Shown here piece after piece: positions 33,623-43,216 of a DNA stretch of 64,000 nucleotides. The position numbers and the translations under genes are program-made. Numbering within the stretch: position 1 is the stretch's first letter; each line of letters begins with the position of its first letter. This stretch comes from JALJPB01 sp034111045 (GTDB taxonomy: Bacteria > Pseudomonadota > Gammaproteobacteria > Enterobacterales > Alteromonadaceae), in the NCBI GenBank assembly GCA_034111045.1, contig JAWUYA010000011.1, positions 8,391 through 72,390 on the forward strand. The letters are read 5' to 3'. The notes under the pieces were generated by a model. That model was not told the origin of the DNA. It saw nothing but the letters and a program-made list of their open reading frames with translations, and ran no database searches.

Positions 33623-34384
33623 ATGGACCCGTTATTAGATTTTACAGGTAAAGTTGCTGTTATCACAGGTGCTGCCCAAGGTTTTGGAAAATTACTTGCT
33701 GAGGCATTGGCGCAACGTGGTGCTAAATTAGTGATCAGCGACATTAAAGAGTCGGCTGTTCTTAAGGTTGCTGCTGATATTGCAGCAACAGGCGCTGAAA
33801 TTATTGCCTTAAAATGTGATGTCTCTAACAATGATGATTGCAAAGCCATGGTTGACGCTGCTATTGAAAATTTTGGTCGTGTGGATATTGGCGTAAACAA
33901 TGCGGGCGTTGCTCATGGCTTTCATGCATTACATGAAATTGATGAAGCATTAATGGACGCTCAGTTTGCTATCAACGTTAAAGGGGTGCAATTTGGTATG
34001 CGTTATCAAATTGAGCAAATGTTGAAACAAGAAGGTGGAGTAATTCTTAATGTCAGCTCAATGGCAGGCCTTGGCGGTGCAGCAAAAGTTGGCGCTTATT
34101 CTATGGCTAAACATGCGGTTATTGGCCTAACCAAAACAGGTGCGGTTGAATACGGTCGTCACAATATTCGAATCAATGCCATCTGCCCATTTTTTACCTT
34201 AACGCAAATGGTCACTGATATGGCTGATGAGCACATGCAGCTTAAAATGAGCCAAGGTTCACCAATGAAACGATTAGGTGAACCGAAAGAGATTGTTGCC
34301 ATGATGCTGATGATGTTGTCACCGGCCAATAGTTACATGACCGGTCAATGTATCGCAATAGATGGCGGTGTATCCGCAGCTTAA
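33623..34384 (+). CDS. short-chain dehydrogenase/reductase
   Basis: A 253-residue classical SDR: VITGAAQGFGK cofactor loop, CDVSN, NNAGVAHG, VSSMAG catalytic Ser, YSMAKHA, and AIDGGVSAA at the end. The start ATG 33623 has a strong AAGGAG eight bases upstream; an upstream in-frame start at 33581 is less likely. It is in line with the kinase and the following long acyl-CoA dehydrogenase. Substrate unknown. Confidence 0.9.
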   Translation: MDPLLDFTGKVAVITGAAQGFGKLLAEALAQRGAKLVISDIKESAVLKVAADIAATGAEIIALKCDVSNNDDCKAMVDAAIENFGRVDIGVNNAGVAHGFHALHEIDEALMDAQFAINVKGVQFGMRYQIEQMLKQEGGVILNVSSMAGLGGAAKVGAYSMAKHAVIGLTKTGAVEYGRHNIRINAICPFFTLTQMVTDMADEHMQLKMSQGSPMKRLGEPKEIVAMMLMMLSPANSYMTGQCIAIDGGVSAA

Positions 34385-34457
34385 GAAACTGCAGATTAAC
34401 AGTGCCGCTTAATTTCATCCTTATTTAATAAGACAAAAAGAAGAATAAGAGAATAAT

Positions 34458-36263
34458 ATGCCTGCAACATTAATGAATGAACGTGACCTTGAATTTATGC
34501 TTTATGAACTGTTTGATAGTGAAGCGTTACTTAGCAGAGAACGTTATCAAGATCATGACCGCCATACCTTTAATGAAGTAGTGAATACCGCAAAAGTCAT
34601 AGCAGAAAAGCACTTTTTGCCTATTCGGCAAAAGCTTGATACCCATCAACCGACCTTTGATGGGAAAAATGTTCATCTCATTCCAGAACTCAAACCCGCT
34701 ATTGAAGCGGTAATCAACTCTGGTATTGGGTCTTCAACGGCCGATTATGATTTAGGTGGAATGCAACTGCCTCCGATTATTGCCAGTGCTGCAGGTGCCT
34801 ACCTCTCTGTAGCCGGTGGTTTGGGCATGGGCTACGTTATGTTAACCACGGCTAACGCCAATTTATTGCAAACACATGGAAGTGATGAGCTGATTGAAAC
34901 ATGGGTAAAACCGATGCGAGAAGGCCGGTTTATGGGCACCATGGCGATGACTGAGCCAGGAAGCGGTTCAGGTTTAGGCGATTTAACCACCAAAGCTATT
35001 AAAGCAGCAGATGGGTCTTATCGTATTACCGGCAATAAAATCTTCATTTCGGGTGGCGATCATGACTTAAGTGAAAATATAGTACACTTAGTGCTTGCGC
35101 GTTTACAAGATGGCCCCAAAGGCGTTAAAGGCCTTTCACTCTTTGTGGTACCTAAATATTTGGTTAATGATGATGGCTCCATAGGTGAAGATAATGAAGT
35201 CGCTTTGGCGGGCTTGTTTCACAAAATGGGCGGCCGCGCTCAAACATCAACAGCACTGAGCTTTGGAGAGAAAAACGGTTCGATAGGTTACTTGGTGGGT
35301 GAAGAAAATTGTGGTCTGAAATACATGTTTCACATGATGAATGAAGCCCGTATTATGGTGGGTACTGGCGCTGCAGTTCTTGCTGTTGCCGGCTATCAAT
35401 ATTCACTTGATTATGCTAAGAATCGGCCACAAGGGCGCTCGCCTTCATGTAAAGACCCGCTTTCACCCATGGTTAACATTATTGAACATGCAGACGTTCG
35501 TCGAATGTTATTAGCACAAAAATCCTATGCAGAAGGTGCGCTGTCATTAGTGTTATATGGTACACAGTTAAGTGATGATGAACGAACGGCACCCACACCA
35601 GAGCAGCGAGAATACGCTCATACCTTATTAGATTTTTTAACGCCAATAATTAAAACCTGGCCGTCTGAATATGGACCTAAAGCTAATTCATATGCTATTC
35701 AAGTGATGGGCGGCTATGGTTATATCAATGAACACCCTGTAGAGATGTTTTATCGTGATAATCGCTTAAATCCTATTCATGAAGGAACTACGGGGATCCA
35801 ATCCTTAGATCTTATGACCCGCAAAGTACCGATGAATAAAATGAAGGGTTACACGGCAACGATAAATGAAATAATTAACACTATCGAAGTCGCTCAGCCA
35901 TACGATAGTTTAAGTGAATTTGTTGTTCAATTAAAAGAGGCGGTTAAGTGCTTAGAATTAACAACACAAGAAGTGCTAACGGCAATGTCGACCAAAAATA
36001 TTGATTTAGCCTTAGCCAATTCGGTAAAGTACTTGGAGCTGTTTGGCCACGTTATTATTGCGTGGTTGTGGTTAAAACAAGGTATTGTTGCGACACGTGC
36101 TCTAGCTGAACACCCACATATAGAAGATGAACACTTTTATCAGGGTAAATTACAAACACTACAGTATTTTTATCGGTTTGAATTAACAAAAATCGCTGTC
36201 TGGTCAACTATTCTCACCAGTACTGACCCTACCAGTTTTGAGATGAAGGCTGAATGGTTTTAA
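34458..36263 (+). CDS. acyl-CoA dehydrogenase, long form (about 600 residues)
   Basis: A 601-residue acyl-CoA dehydrogenase with the extended N- and C-terminal regions of the FadE5/DmdC-like group. MAMTEPGSGSGLGDL, ITGNKIFISGGDHDLSENIVHLVLARL, and the C-terminal catalytic part QVMGGYGYINEHPVEMFYRDNRLNPIHEGTTGIQSLDL are evident. It is a paralogue of the gene at 59458 with similar length and motifs. Last gene before promoter B; 256 bases follow with no gene. Confidence 0.92.
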   Translation: MPATLMNERDLEFMLYELFDSEALLSRERYQDHDRHTFNEVVNTAKVIAEKHFLPIRQKLDTHQPTFDGKNVHLIPELKPAIEAVINSGIGSSTADYDLGGMQLPPIIASAAGAYLSVAGGLGMGYVMLTTANANLLQTHGSDELIETWVKPMREGRFMGTMAMTEPGSGSGLGDLTTKAIKAADGSYRITGNKIFISGGDHDLSENIVHLVLARLQDGPKGVKGLSLFVVPKYLVNDDGSIGEDNEVALAGLFHKMGGRAQTSTALSFGEKNGSIGYLVGEENCGLKYMFHMMNEARIMVGTGAAVLAVAGYQYSLDYAKNRPQGRSPSCKDPLSPMVNIIEHADVRRMLLAQKSYAEGALSLVLYGTQLSDDERTAPTPEQREYAHTLLDFLTPIIKTWPSEYGPKANSYAIQVMGGYGYINEHPVEMFYRDNRLNPIHEGTTGIQSLDLMTRKVPMNKMKGYTATINEIINTIEVAQPYDSLSEFVVQLKEAVKCLELTTQEVLTAMSTKNIDLALANSVKYLELFGHVIIAWLWLKQGIVATRALAEHPHIEDEHFYQGKLQTLQYFYRFELTKIAVWSTILTSTDPTSFEMKAEWF

Positions 36264-36390
36264 CTGACTTTGGTAGAGGGAAAAGCCTATCAAAAACTAA
36301 AAGAATATAACTATATTAAACGTTATCGATCTTTTAGAGGATGATTTATTTCGATATTATTTACAAACGTAAGTTAATATCAATCCATTA

Positions 36391-36460
36391 ACTATTCGCT
36401 GAGTGAATAGTGAGATATTAAAACTATTCATTTGTTTAATTTTTAAGGGCCGATTAGCAT
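36391..36460 (+). promoter_or_regulatory. operator-promoter module B
   Basis: ACTATTC (36391-36397), seven bases, GAATAGT (36405-36411), 11 bases, ACTATTC (36423-36429), ATTTG. The -35 TTGTTT (36432-36437), 17 bases, -10 TAGCAT (36455-36460). Here both half-site pairs are perfect 7-mers. It drives the MaoC-thiolase-FadD operon beginning about 60 bases downstream. Confidence 0.78.
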
Positions 36461-36522
36461 GAATCATTGGTTAAATTTAATTTATCTGACGTTATGTCAA
36501 CGATACAAAAAAAGAGGGAATG

Positions 36523-36990
36523 ATGCCTAAAGTAATTAATAGTAATGAAATAGCCGATTTTATCGGCTATCAAGCAGAGCCAACTGATTGGCACCAAATT
36601 ACCCAAGACCAAATTAATCAATTTGCTGACTGTACGCTTGATCATCAATTTATTCATGTCGATGAAGAAAAAGCGAAAGCAACCCCTTTTGGCTCAACCA
36701 TAGCTCATGGTTTTTTATCGTTATCTATGTTGTCTCATTTTGCTGAAAATTTCAGTGTTATTATTGATGGTTTTTATATGGGACTCAATGCTGGCTTTGA
36801 TAAAGTCAGATTTTTACAACCTGTTACCGTAGATAGTCGTATCAGAGCGCATGCGAAAACACTAACCATTGAAGAAAAAAAACCAGGGCAATTTCGTTTC
36901 TGTACTGAGGTAACGATTGAAATTGAAGGGGACAATACGCCTGCACTTGTTGCCCAGTGGATTTCAGTACAAATGGTTAAGTTAAGTTAA
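36523..36990 (+). CDS. MaoC-family (R)-specific enoyl-CoA hydratase
   Basis: A hot-dog-fold protein of about 155 residues. The hydratase-2 motif is evident in DCTLDHQFIHVDEEKAKATPFGSTIAHGFLSLSML, where the Asp and His act on water. Such enzymes hydrate trans-2-enoyl-CoA to (3R)-hydroxyacyl-CoA, which suits the MFE-2-like dehydrogenase encoded 33 bases later. The start is the second of two adjacent ATGs, the first being too close to GAGGG. First gene of the module B transcript. Confidence 0.9.
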   Translation: MPKVINSNEIADFIGYQAEPTDWHQITQDQINQFADCTLDHQFIHVDEEKAKATPFGSTIAHGFLSLSMLSHFAENFSVIIDGFYMGLNAGFDKVRFLQPVTVDSRIRAHAKTLTIEEKKPGQFRFCTEVTIEIEGDNTPALVAQWISVQMVKLS

Positions 36991-37023
36991 AAATTAATCA
37001 CTGAAGCATTAGAAGGAAATAAC

Positions 37024-37941
37024 ATGACAATCAGTTTTGCAGGTAAAGTGGCCATCGTTACAGGTGCAGGTAATGGTTTAGGGCGTTCACATGCGTTAGC
37101 TCTTGCTGAGCGTGGCGCTAAGGTAGTTGTTAATGATTTAGGTGGTGCGCGTGATGGTAGCGGTGCATCAAGTGAAGCTTCACAAGAAGTCGTGCGTTTA
37201 ATTGAAAAAATGGGCGGCCAAGCTATCAGCCATGGTGCCAATGTTGCTAATTTTGATGAAGTACAAGACATGGTTGAAAAAACCATGGCGAAGTGGGGAC
37301 GTGTTGATATTCTAATCAATAATGCCGGAATTTTACGTGATAAATCATTCAGTAAAATGTCATTAGATGATTTTAAACTCGTGATGGATGTGCATGTTAT
37401 GGGCTCGGTTAACTGTACCAAAGCGGTATGGGAAATAATGCGTGAACAAAATTATGGCCGTATCGTCATGACAACGTCTTCAAGTGGCATGTACGGTAAT
37501 TTTGGTCAGTCAAATTATGGCGCGGCTAAAATGGCAGTATTAGGGTTAATGAATACCTTAGTACTTGAAGGTGCAAAAAATAATATATATGTCAATGCCC
37601 TTGCCCCAACGGCAGGCACTCGCATGACTGAAGACTTAATGCCAGAAGAAATAGTTAAAGCGTTTGCCCCAGAAGCTGTAACCGCAGGCATGCTTACTTT
37701 ATGTGATGACAATGCGCCTAATCGTTTTATTTTGTGTGCTGGTGCAGGGGGATATTCCAGTGCTAGTCTTGTTGAAACCGAAGGTTGCTTTATTCCTCAA
37801 ACATCACAAAACCCAGAAACAGTTCGTGAGCATTGGAACCAATTAACGGCTCAAGAAGGACAAAAAACATTAGTATCGGGTGCCAAACAAGGTGAAAAAT
37901 TTGTGATGAAAGCCATGGCTTTTATGAAATCACAGCAATAA
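37024..37941 (+). CDS. (3R)-hydroxyacyl-CoA dehydrogenase-like SDR (HSD17B4/MFE-2 type)
   Basis: A 305-residue SDR matching the dehydrogenase domain of peroxisomal multifunctional enzyme 2. IVTGAGNGLGRSHALALAERGAKVVVNDLGGARDGSG is diagnostic of this group; NNAGILRDKSFSKM, TTSSSGMYGNFGQSNYGAAKMA (Ser, Tyr, Lys) and a C-terminal extension (about 250-305) complete it. With the MaoC hydratase it would oxidise (3R)-hydroxyacyl-CoA, the route used for branched and sterol-side-chain acyl-CoAs in eukaryotes. Confidence 0.9.
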   Translation: MTISFAGKVAIVTGAGNGLGRSHALALAERGAKVVVNDLGGARDGSGASSEASQEVVRLIEKMGGQAISHGANVANFDEVQDMVEKTMAKWGRVDILINNAGILRDKSFSKMSLDDFKLVMDVHVMGSVNCTKAVWEIMREQNYGRIVMTTSSSGMYGNFGQSNYGAAKMAVLGLMNTLVLEGAKNNIYVNALAPTAGTRMTEDLMPEEIVKAFAPEAVTAGMLTLCDDNAPNRFILCAGAGGYSSASLVETEGCFIPQTSQNPETVREHWNQLTAQEGQKTLVSGAKQGEKFVMKAMAFMKSQQ

Positions 37942-38000
37942 TAGTTATGACCTATAAACGATAAGCATAATTAAAATTATTAAATAAATTAGGAATAGTC

Positions 38001-39182
38001 ATGAGAGAAGCCGTTATAGTATCAGCCGCCCGTACGCCCATTGGTAAAGCTTATCGAGGAGCATTTAATGACTTGTCAGCGCCTACTTTAGCTGCGGTGG
38101 CAGTTAAAGCTGCCGTAGAAAGAGCCGGTATTGACCCTAGTGAAATTGAAGATTGTATTTTTGGTGCCGCATTAACACAAGGTAACCAAGGCATGAACTT
38201 TGGGCGACAAGTCGCAATGGCTGCAGAATTACCGGTGTCAGTACCGGGTATGACCATTGACCGTCAATGTTCTTCTGGCTTAATGGCTATTGCCACTGCG
38301 GCCAATCATATTGTTTGTGATGGCGCACAAGTTGTTGTTGCTGGAGGTTGTGATTCAATCAGCTTAGTGCAAAATGACAAAATGAATATGCACCGCGCGG
38401 TTGACCCAAGTGTGAAGGCTTATCGTCCAGCAACCTATATGCCGATGCTTGATACAGCTGAAGTGGTCGCCAAGCGTTATCAAATTTCTCGCCAACAACA
38501 AGATATTTATGCATTAAAATCTCAACAACGCACTGCCGCTGCACAAGAGCAAGGTATGTTTGATGATGAAATTGTGCCAGTAACCTGTACTAAGTTAGTG
38601 ATGGACAAAGCAACAGGTGAAATAACTAAAGAAGAAGTGACATTAGCTAAAGATGAAGGTAATCGTTCTTCAACAACATTAGCAGGTTTATCTGGTTTAA
38701 AAACCGTGCAAGAAAGTGGCACAATTACTGGTGGTAATGCGTCACAACTATCCGATGGTGCAGCAGCCGTTGTTGTTATGGAACGTGACCTTGCAAAACA
38801 ACGAGGCCTTTCTCCTTTAGGTGTTTACCGCGGTATGGTAGTTGCGGGTTGTGAACCAGATGAAATGGGCATTGGTCCTATTTTCGCAATTCCCAAGTTA
38901 CTGGAGAGAAATGGCCTAACCATTGATGATATTGGTTTATGGGAAATCAATGAAGCTTTTGCTGTACAAGTACTTTATTGTGCAGAAAAACTCGGAATTT
39001 CTGAAGATAAATTGAACGTCAATGGAGGAGCAATTTCTATTGGCCATCCTTATGGAATGAGCGGTGCTCGTATGGTGATGCACGCACTTATCGAAGGAAA
39101 ACGTCGCAATGTTAAATATGTTGTGATCAGTATGTGTATTGGCGGTGGTCAAGGTGCAGCAGGTTTATTTGAGGTGTTATAA
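38001..39182 (+). CDS. acetyl-CoA C-acyltransferase (thiolase)
   Basis: A 393-residue thiolase II-type enzyme. The nucleophile is in DRQCSSGLMAI (Cys about 91), NEAFAVQVL follows, His in NGGAISIGHPYGMSGARM, and the second Cys in CIGGGQGAA. It would cleave 3-ketoacyl-CoA to acetyl-CoA and a shortened acyl-CoA. Gene spacing places it in the module B operon, 59 bases after the SDR. Confidence 0.94.
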   Translation: MREAVIVSAARTPIGKAYRGAFNDLSAPTLAAVAVKAAVERAGIDPSEIEDCIFGAALTQGNQGMNFGRQVAMAAELPVSVPGMTIDRQCSSGLMAIATAANHIVCDGAQVVVAGGCDSISLVQNDKMNMHRAVDPSVKAYRPATYMPMLDTAEVVAKRYQISRQQQDIYALKSQQRTAAAQEQGMFDDEIVPVTCTKLVMDKATGEITKEEVTLAKDEGNRSSTTLAGLSGLKTVQESGTITGGNASQLSDGAAAVVVMERDLAKQRGLSPLGVYRGMVVAGCEPDEMGIGPIFAIPKLLERNGLTIDDIGLWEINEAFAVQVLYCAEKLGISEDKLNVNGGAISIGHPYGMSGARMVMHALIEGKRRNVKYVVISMCIGGGQGAAGLFEVL

Positions 39183-39259
39183 ATTTAAATTTTCATCCGG
39201 TAATAATTAATAAAGTGTAAGCAGCTAGCTGCTTTGACGCTAAAATAAAGGAAAGTACT

Positions 39260-40915
39260 GTGGAAAAAATTTGGCTTGAAAAAAGTTATCCGCCAGGTGT
39301 TGCTTTTGAAATAGATGCGGATAAGTACAGCTCACTGGTCAATTTGTTTGATAAGTATACCGAGCTTTATCAAAATAATACCGCCTTCATTAATATGGGG
39401 ACTAGCCTCACTTATCAGGAGTTAGCAGTACAAGCTACTGCTTTTGCATCGTATTTACAGCAAGACTTAGGATTATTAAAAGGTGATAAATTTGCAATAA
39501 TGATCCCCAATATTTTGCAGTATCCTATTGCCTTATTTGGTGTACTTAAAGCGGGATTAACTGTAGTAAACATTAATCCACTTTACACTCCTCGTGAACT
39601 GCAACATCAACTCAAAGACTCAGGGACGAAAGGCATACTCATTCTTGAAAATTTTGCTCATGTCCTTGAAAAAGTTATAGATAAAACTGATGTGAAACAT
39701 GTTATTACGACCGGGGTAGGTGACAGGTTAGCTAAATTAAAAGGCACATTAATTAACGGTGTCCTCAAATATGTTAAAAAACAGGTGCCAGCTTATAACA
39801 TCGCTAATGCCATTAAGTTTAATCAAGTATTAGCCAAAGGCAGTAAACTAACGTTTAATCCGGTACAAGTAACGGGGCAAGATCTCGCCTTCTTACAATA
39901 TACCGGAGGTACAACCGGACCTGCCAAAGGCGTGATGCTAACACATCGAAACATGGTCGCTAATCTTGTCCAATCTAATGAAATGACCAGACACGTATTT
40001 GAAGCAGGTAAAGAGATCATGATAACAGCACTGCCGCTATATCATGTTTATGCGTTAACCTCTAACTGTTTGTGTTTTATGGCTTATGGTGGGGTCAATC
40101 TACTCATAACAAATCCTCGCGATATGCCTGGTTTTGTTAAAGAATTAGCTAAATATCCTTTTACTGCAATAACCGGTGTTAACACTTTATTTAATGCCTT
40201 ACTTCATACGCCAGGTTTTGAAAAGCTTGACTTTAGCGCTTTAAAACTAGGTTTTGCCGGTGGAATGTCAGTACAACGTCCCGTTGCCGAGCTTTGGGAA
40301 AAAGTGACAGGGGTTCGTTTGTTGGAAGGTTATGGCTTAACTGAATGTGCGCCTATGGTGACGATGAATCCTTATAATCAAGAAAGTTATGATGGCACCA
40401 TAGGTGTGCCTGCATCATCGACAGACATTCGTTTGCTCAATGATGATGGTGAGGAAGTGGCAATCGGAGAGCCGGGTGAAATGTGGGTAAAAGGCCCACA
40501 GGTTATGAAAGGATATTATAATCGTCAAGAGGCCACTGACGAAGTACTCATAGACGATTGGTTAGCAACAGGTGATATTGCTACGATGGACGAAAAGGGA
40601 CTTTTTAGAATCGTAGACCGTAAAAAAGACATGATCATTGTCTCAGGTTTTAATGTGTTCCCCAATGAAATTGAAGAAGTACTCGTCACTCATGAAGGTA
40701 TATTAGAAGCCGCTGCAGTAGCTGCACCGAGTGATGTGACCGGTGAAATGGTTAAAGTCTTTATTGTTCGTAAAAACCCTGATCTAGTAGAACAAGACAT
40801 CTTTGATCACTGTCGCCAGTTACTGACTAACTACAAACGACCCAAAGTTGTTGTTTTCTTAGATGAATTGCCCAAAACCAATGTCGGTAAAGTGTTGCGA
40901 AAAGAACTTCGCTAG
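39260..40915 (+). CDS. fadD: long-chain-fatty-acid-CoA ligase FadD
   Basis: A 551-residue ANL-superfamily ligase closely resembling E. coli FadD. Motifs: P-loop YTGGTTGPAKG, LPLYHVYALT, ITNPRDMPGFVKELAKYPFTAITGVNTLFNALL, YGLTECAP, TGDIATMDEKG, and VDRKKDMIIVSGFNVFPNEIEEV with the C-terminal lysine in TNVGKVLRKELR. Starts with GTG after AAGGAAAG. It activates free fatty acids for this pathway. A second FadD may exist elsewhere in the genome. Confidence 0.93.
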   Translation: MEKIWLEKSYPPGVAFEIDADKYSSLVNLFDKYTELYQNNTAFINMGTSLTYQELAVQATAFASYLQQDLGLLKGDKFAIMIPNILQYPIALFGVLKAGLTVVNINPLYTPRELQHQLKDSGTKGILILENFAHVLEKVIDKTDVKHVITTGVGDRLAKLKGTLINGVLKYVKKQVPAYNIANAIKFNQVLAKGSKLTFNPVQVTGQDLAFLQYTGGTTGPAKGVMLTHRNMVANLVQSNEMTRHVFEAGKEIMITALPLYHVYALTSNCLCFMAYGGVNLLITNPRDMPGFVKELAKYPFTAITGVNTLFNALLHTPGFEKLDFSALKLGFAGGMSVQRPVAELWEKVTGVRLLEGYGLTECAPMVTMNPYNQESYDGTIGVPASSTDIRLLNDDGEEVAIGEPGEMWVKGPQVMKGYYNRQEATDEVLIDDWLATGDIATMDEKGLFRIVDRKKDMIIVSGFNVFPNEIEEVLVTHEGILEAAAVAAPSDVTGEMVKVFIVRKNPDLVEQDIFDHCRQLLTNYKRPKVVVFLDELPKTNVGKVLRKELR

Positions 40916-40978
40916 AGAACGGTTACTGTGCCTATAAATACCAACCACCGCCAATAATTAGGATTGTATAAATAAAAA

Positions 40979-42037
40979 ATGTTAGAGATTTACGCAGGAG
41001 ACACCGCTTTAAAAACCATCAGAGACCATGGGTTTTCGCCTGATCTCTTTCGCACCTTTTTGGGCGCCAGTGGCGGCCCAAAATGGTTTGTTTTGTATGG
41101 ATTAGATAAATGTCTCTTTGGCGATTTTTTTAAGGATAAACAACTGCCATTAAATTTAATCGGTTCAAGTGCAGGGGCATTTAGAACCGCATGTTTCGCC
41201 CAGAATGATCCCGTAGCAGCGATAGAGAGATTAGCAAAAAACTATAGTGAAACGGTTTATTCTAATGATGCCACTCCCCATGAGATAACAACTAAAGCAA
41301 GAGCCTTGTTAGACACTGTCTTTGGTGTTTCAGGTGCAACAGAAATAATGAACAATGAAATATTCAAAGCCCACTTTATAGTCGCTAAATGTAATGGTTT
41401 TGTCGCCTCTGAAAATAAACTGATTCAAGGTGTTGGTTTGTTGATGAGCTTACTAAGAAATACGGTTAGCCGTTCGTTAATAAAAAGCCAATATGAACGT
41501 TTTGTTTTTCAACATAAAGCAAGTCAATTAAGCCTACATGATCCTGATAATATATTAACAACCCGTTTAGCTTTCTCTGACAATAATATTAAACAGGCAT
41601 TGCTTGCCTCCGGTGCTATACCTATGGTGATGCAAGGTATAAAGGATATTGCTGATTGCCCAAAAGGTATGTATCGAGACGGCGGGATTGTTGATTATCA
41701 CTTTGATTTTGAAATTAAAAATGATGGACTAACCCTATATCCCCACTTTGGTTCAACGCTCAAAGCCGGTTGGTTTGATAAAAAACTGTCGAGAAATGTG
41801 CGAGCTAAACATTACGATAAAACGGTACTCGTTTGTCCGTCTCAACAATTTATTGATTCACTCCCTTATGGAAAAATTCCAGACAGAACTGATTTCACCA
41901 CCATGACACCCCAACAAAGACTTGTGTATTGGCAACAAGTTTTTGTAAAAAGTGAGCAGTTAGCAGAAGAATTCTCCGAGTTTTATCAAAACCAAGATAT
42001 TAATAAAATACAAAATATTAACTCATTATGGGCCTAG
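40979..42037 (+). CDS. patatin-like phospholipase/acyl hydrolase
   Basis: A 352-residue protein with a patatin-type Ser-Asp dyad: oxyanion loop GASGGPKW (31-38), nucleophile elbow GSSAG (62-66), and DGG in MYRDGGIVDYHF. No signal peptide is seen, so it is cytoplasmic or membrane-associated. It could release fatty acids or hydrolyse acyl esters for FadD. 64 bases after fadD. Confidence 0.85.
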   Translation: MLEIYAGDTALKTIRDHGFSPDLFRTFLGASGGPKWFVLYGLDKCLFGDFFKDKQLPLNLIGSSAGAFRTACFAQNDPVAAIERLAKNYSETVYSNDATPHEITTKARALLDTVFGVSGATEIMNNEIFKAHFIVAKCNGFVASENKLIQGVGLLMSLLRNTVSRSLIKSQYERFVFQHKASQLSLHDPDNILTTRLAFSDNNIKQALLASGAIPMVMQGIKDIADCPKGMYRDGGIVDYHFDFEIKNDGLTLYPHFGSTLKAGWFDKKLSRNVRAKHYDKTVLVCPSQQFIDSLPYGKIPDRTDFTTMTPQQRLVYWQQVFVKSEQLAEEFSEFYQNQDINKIQNINSLWA

Positions 42038-42118
42038 AATTATTAACGATAATACACAAATAGAAAGACAAAACTGGTCATTAAAAACACTTACAATTAT
42101 AAATAATAGAGAAAGAAC

Positions 42119-43117
42119 ATGACATCTTATACTGCAATAAATTTAATCGCTCGTCCATCTGGTGGCCCTGTTGGTCCAGAATTATTTGAAGTCGTGCAAA
42201 AAGAAATGCCGATCGTAGGCGAAGGACAATTTTTAGTCAAACAAAACCATATGTCACTTGACCCAGCGATGTTTGGTTGGATGAGCCCTGATACTGAAAG
42301 TTACATACCCCCCGTTGAATTAGGCACCGTTATGCGTAGTTCAGGTGTTGGCGAAATCACCGAAAGTAATCATCCCGATTTTAGTGTCGGTGACCGTGTT
42401 ATGGGGATGATGGGTTGGCAAGAGTACTTTTTAACTGATGGTGTCGGCCTAAATAAAGTCACAGCGCCATTACCAGATGAAGCCATTTTATCGGTGTTTG
42501 CTTTACCTGGTTTAACCGCAACTCAAGGACTTTACAGTATAGGTAAACCACAAAAAGGTGAAACCATAGTCGTCTCTGGTGCTGCAGGCTCTGTTGGTTC
42601 GATTGTTGGTCAATTGGCTAAGGCTGATGGTTTAACTGTTATTGGTATTGTCGGTAGTGATGAAAAAGCAGACTGGATTGTTAACGACTTAGGTTTTGAT
42701 GGCGCTATTAATTATAAAACCGATGATTTAGCCTCTAAATTAGCTGAATTAACACCACTAGGTATTGATGTTTATTTTGAAAATACTGGCGGTCCAATAC
42801 AACATCATGTTTTTGCCCGAATGAACGCTCATGGCCGTATTGCGGTATGTGGTTTAATTGCGGATTATCCAAAGGCAACACCAGATTTAGCCCCTAATTG
42901 GATCCCAATTATAAAAAAACGCTTAACTATACAAGGTTTTACCATGCCAGATCATTTTGCTGAAGTGCCAGCACTTTTAGCCAAACTGAGCCCTTATGTC
43001 ATGAAAGGACAAATTAAGCATCGTGCCCATGTTTTAAACGGACTTGAATCAGCAATGACAGGTCTAAACTTGTTTTTTACTGGGCAAAACAAAGGCAAGT
43101 TAATCGTCAAACTATAA
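42119..43117 (+). CDS. NADP-dependent MDR oxidoreductase (CurA/prostaglandin reductase-like)
   Basis: A 332-residue zinc-independent medium-chain reductase. The nucleotide-binding stretch is VVSGAAGSVGSIVGQLAKADG, with YFENTGGPIQ and GRIAVCGLI behind it. The family reduces alpha,beta-unsaturated ketones, aldehydes or enones. In this setting it may saturate an enone or enoyl intermediate. 82 bases after the patatin gene. Confidence 0.9.
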   Translation: MTSYTAINLIARPSGGPVGPELFEVVQKEMPIVGEGQFLVKQNHMSLDPAMFGWMSPDTESYIPPVELGTVMRSSGVGEITESNHPDFSVGDRVMGMMGWQEYFLTDGVGLNKVTAPLPDEAILSVFALPGLTATQGLYSIGKPQKGETIVVSGAAGSVGSIVGQLAKADGLTVIGIVGSDEKADWIVNDLGFDGAINYKTDDLASKLAELTPLGIDVYFENTGGPIQHHVFARMNAHGRIAVCGLIADYPKATPDLAPNWIPIIKKRLTIQGFTMPDHFAEVPALLAKLSPYVMKGQIKHRAHVLNGLESAMTGLNLFFTGQNKGKLIVKL

Positions 43118-43216
43118 GTGTGTTAGTCGATTAAATTTTAACCATACTATCAATGTGAACCGCTACAATTTGCCAATAGCGTTCTCGGTTTAGCAGCGAT
43201 TGAAAAGGAAATTAAT

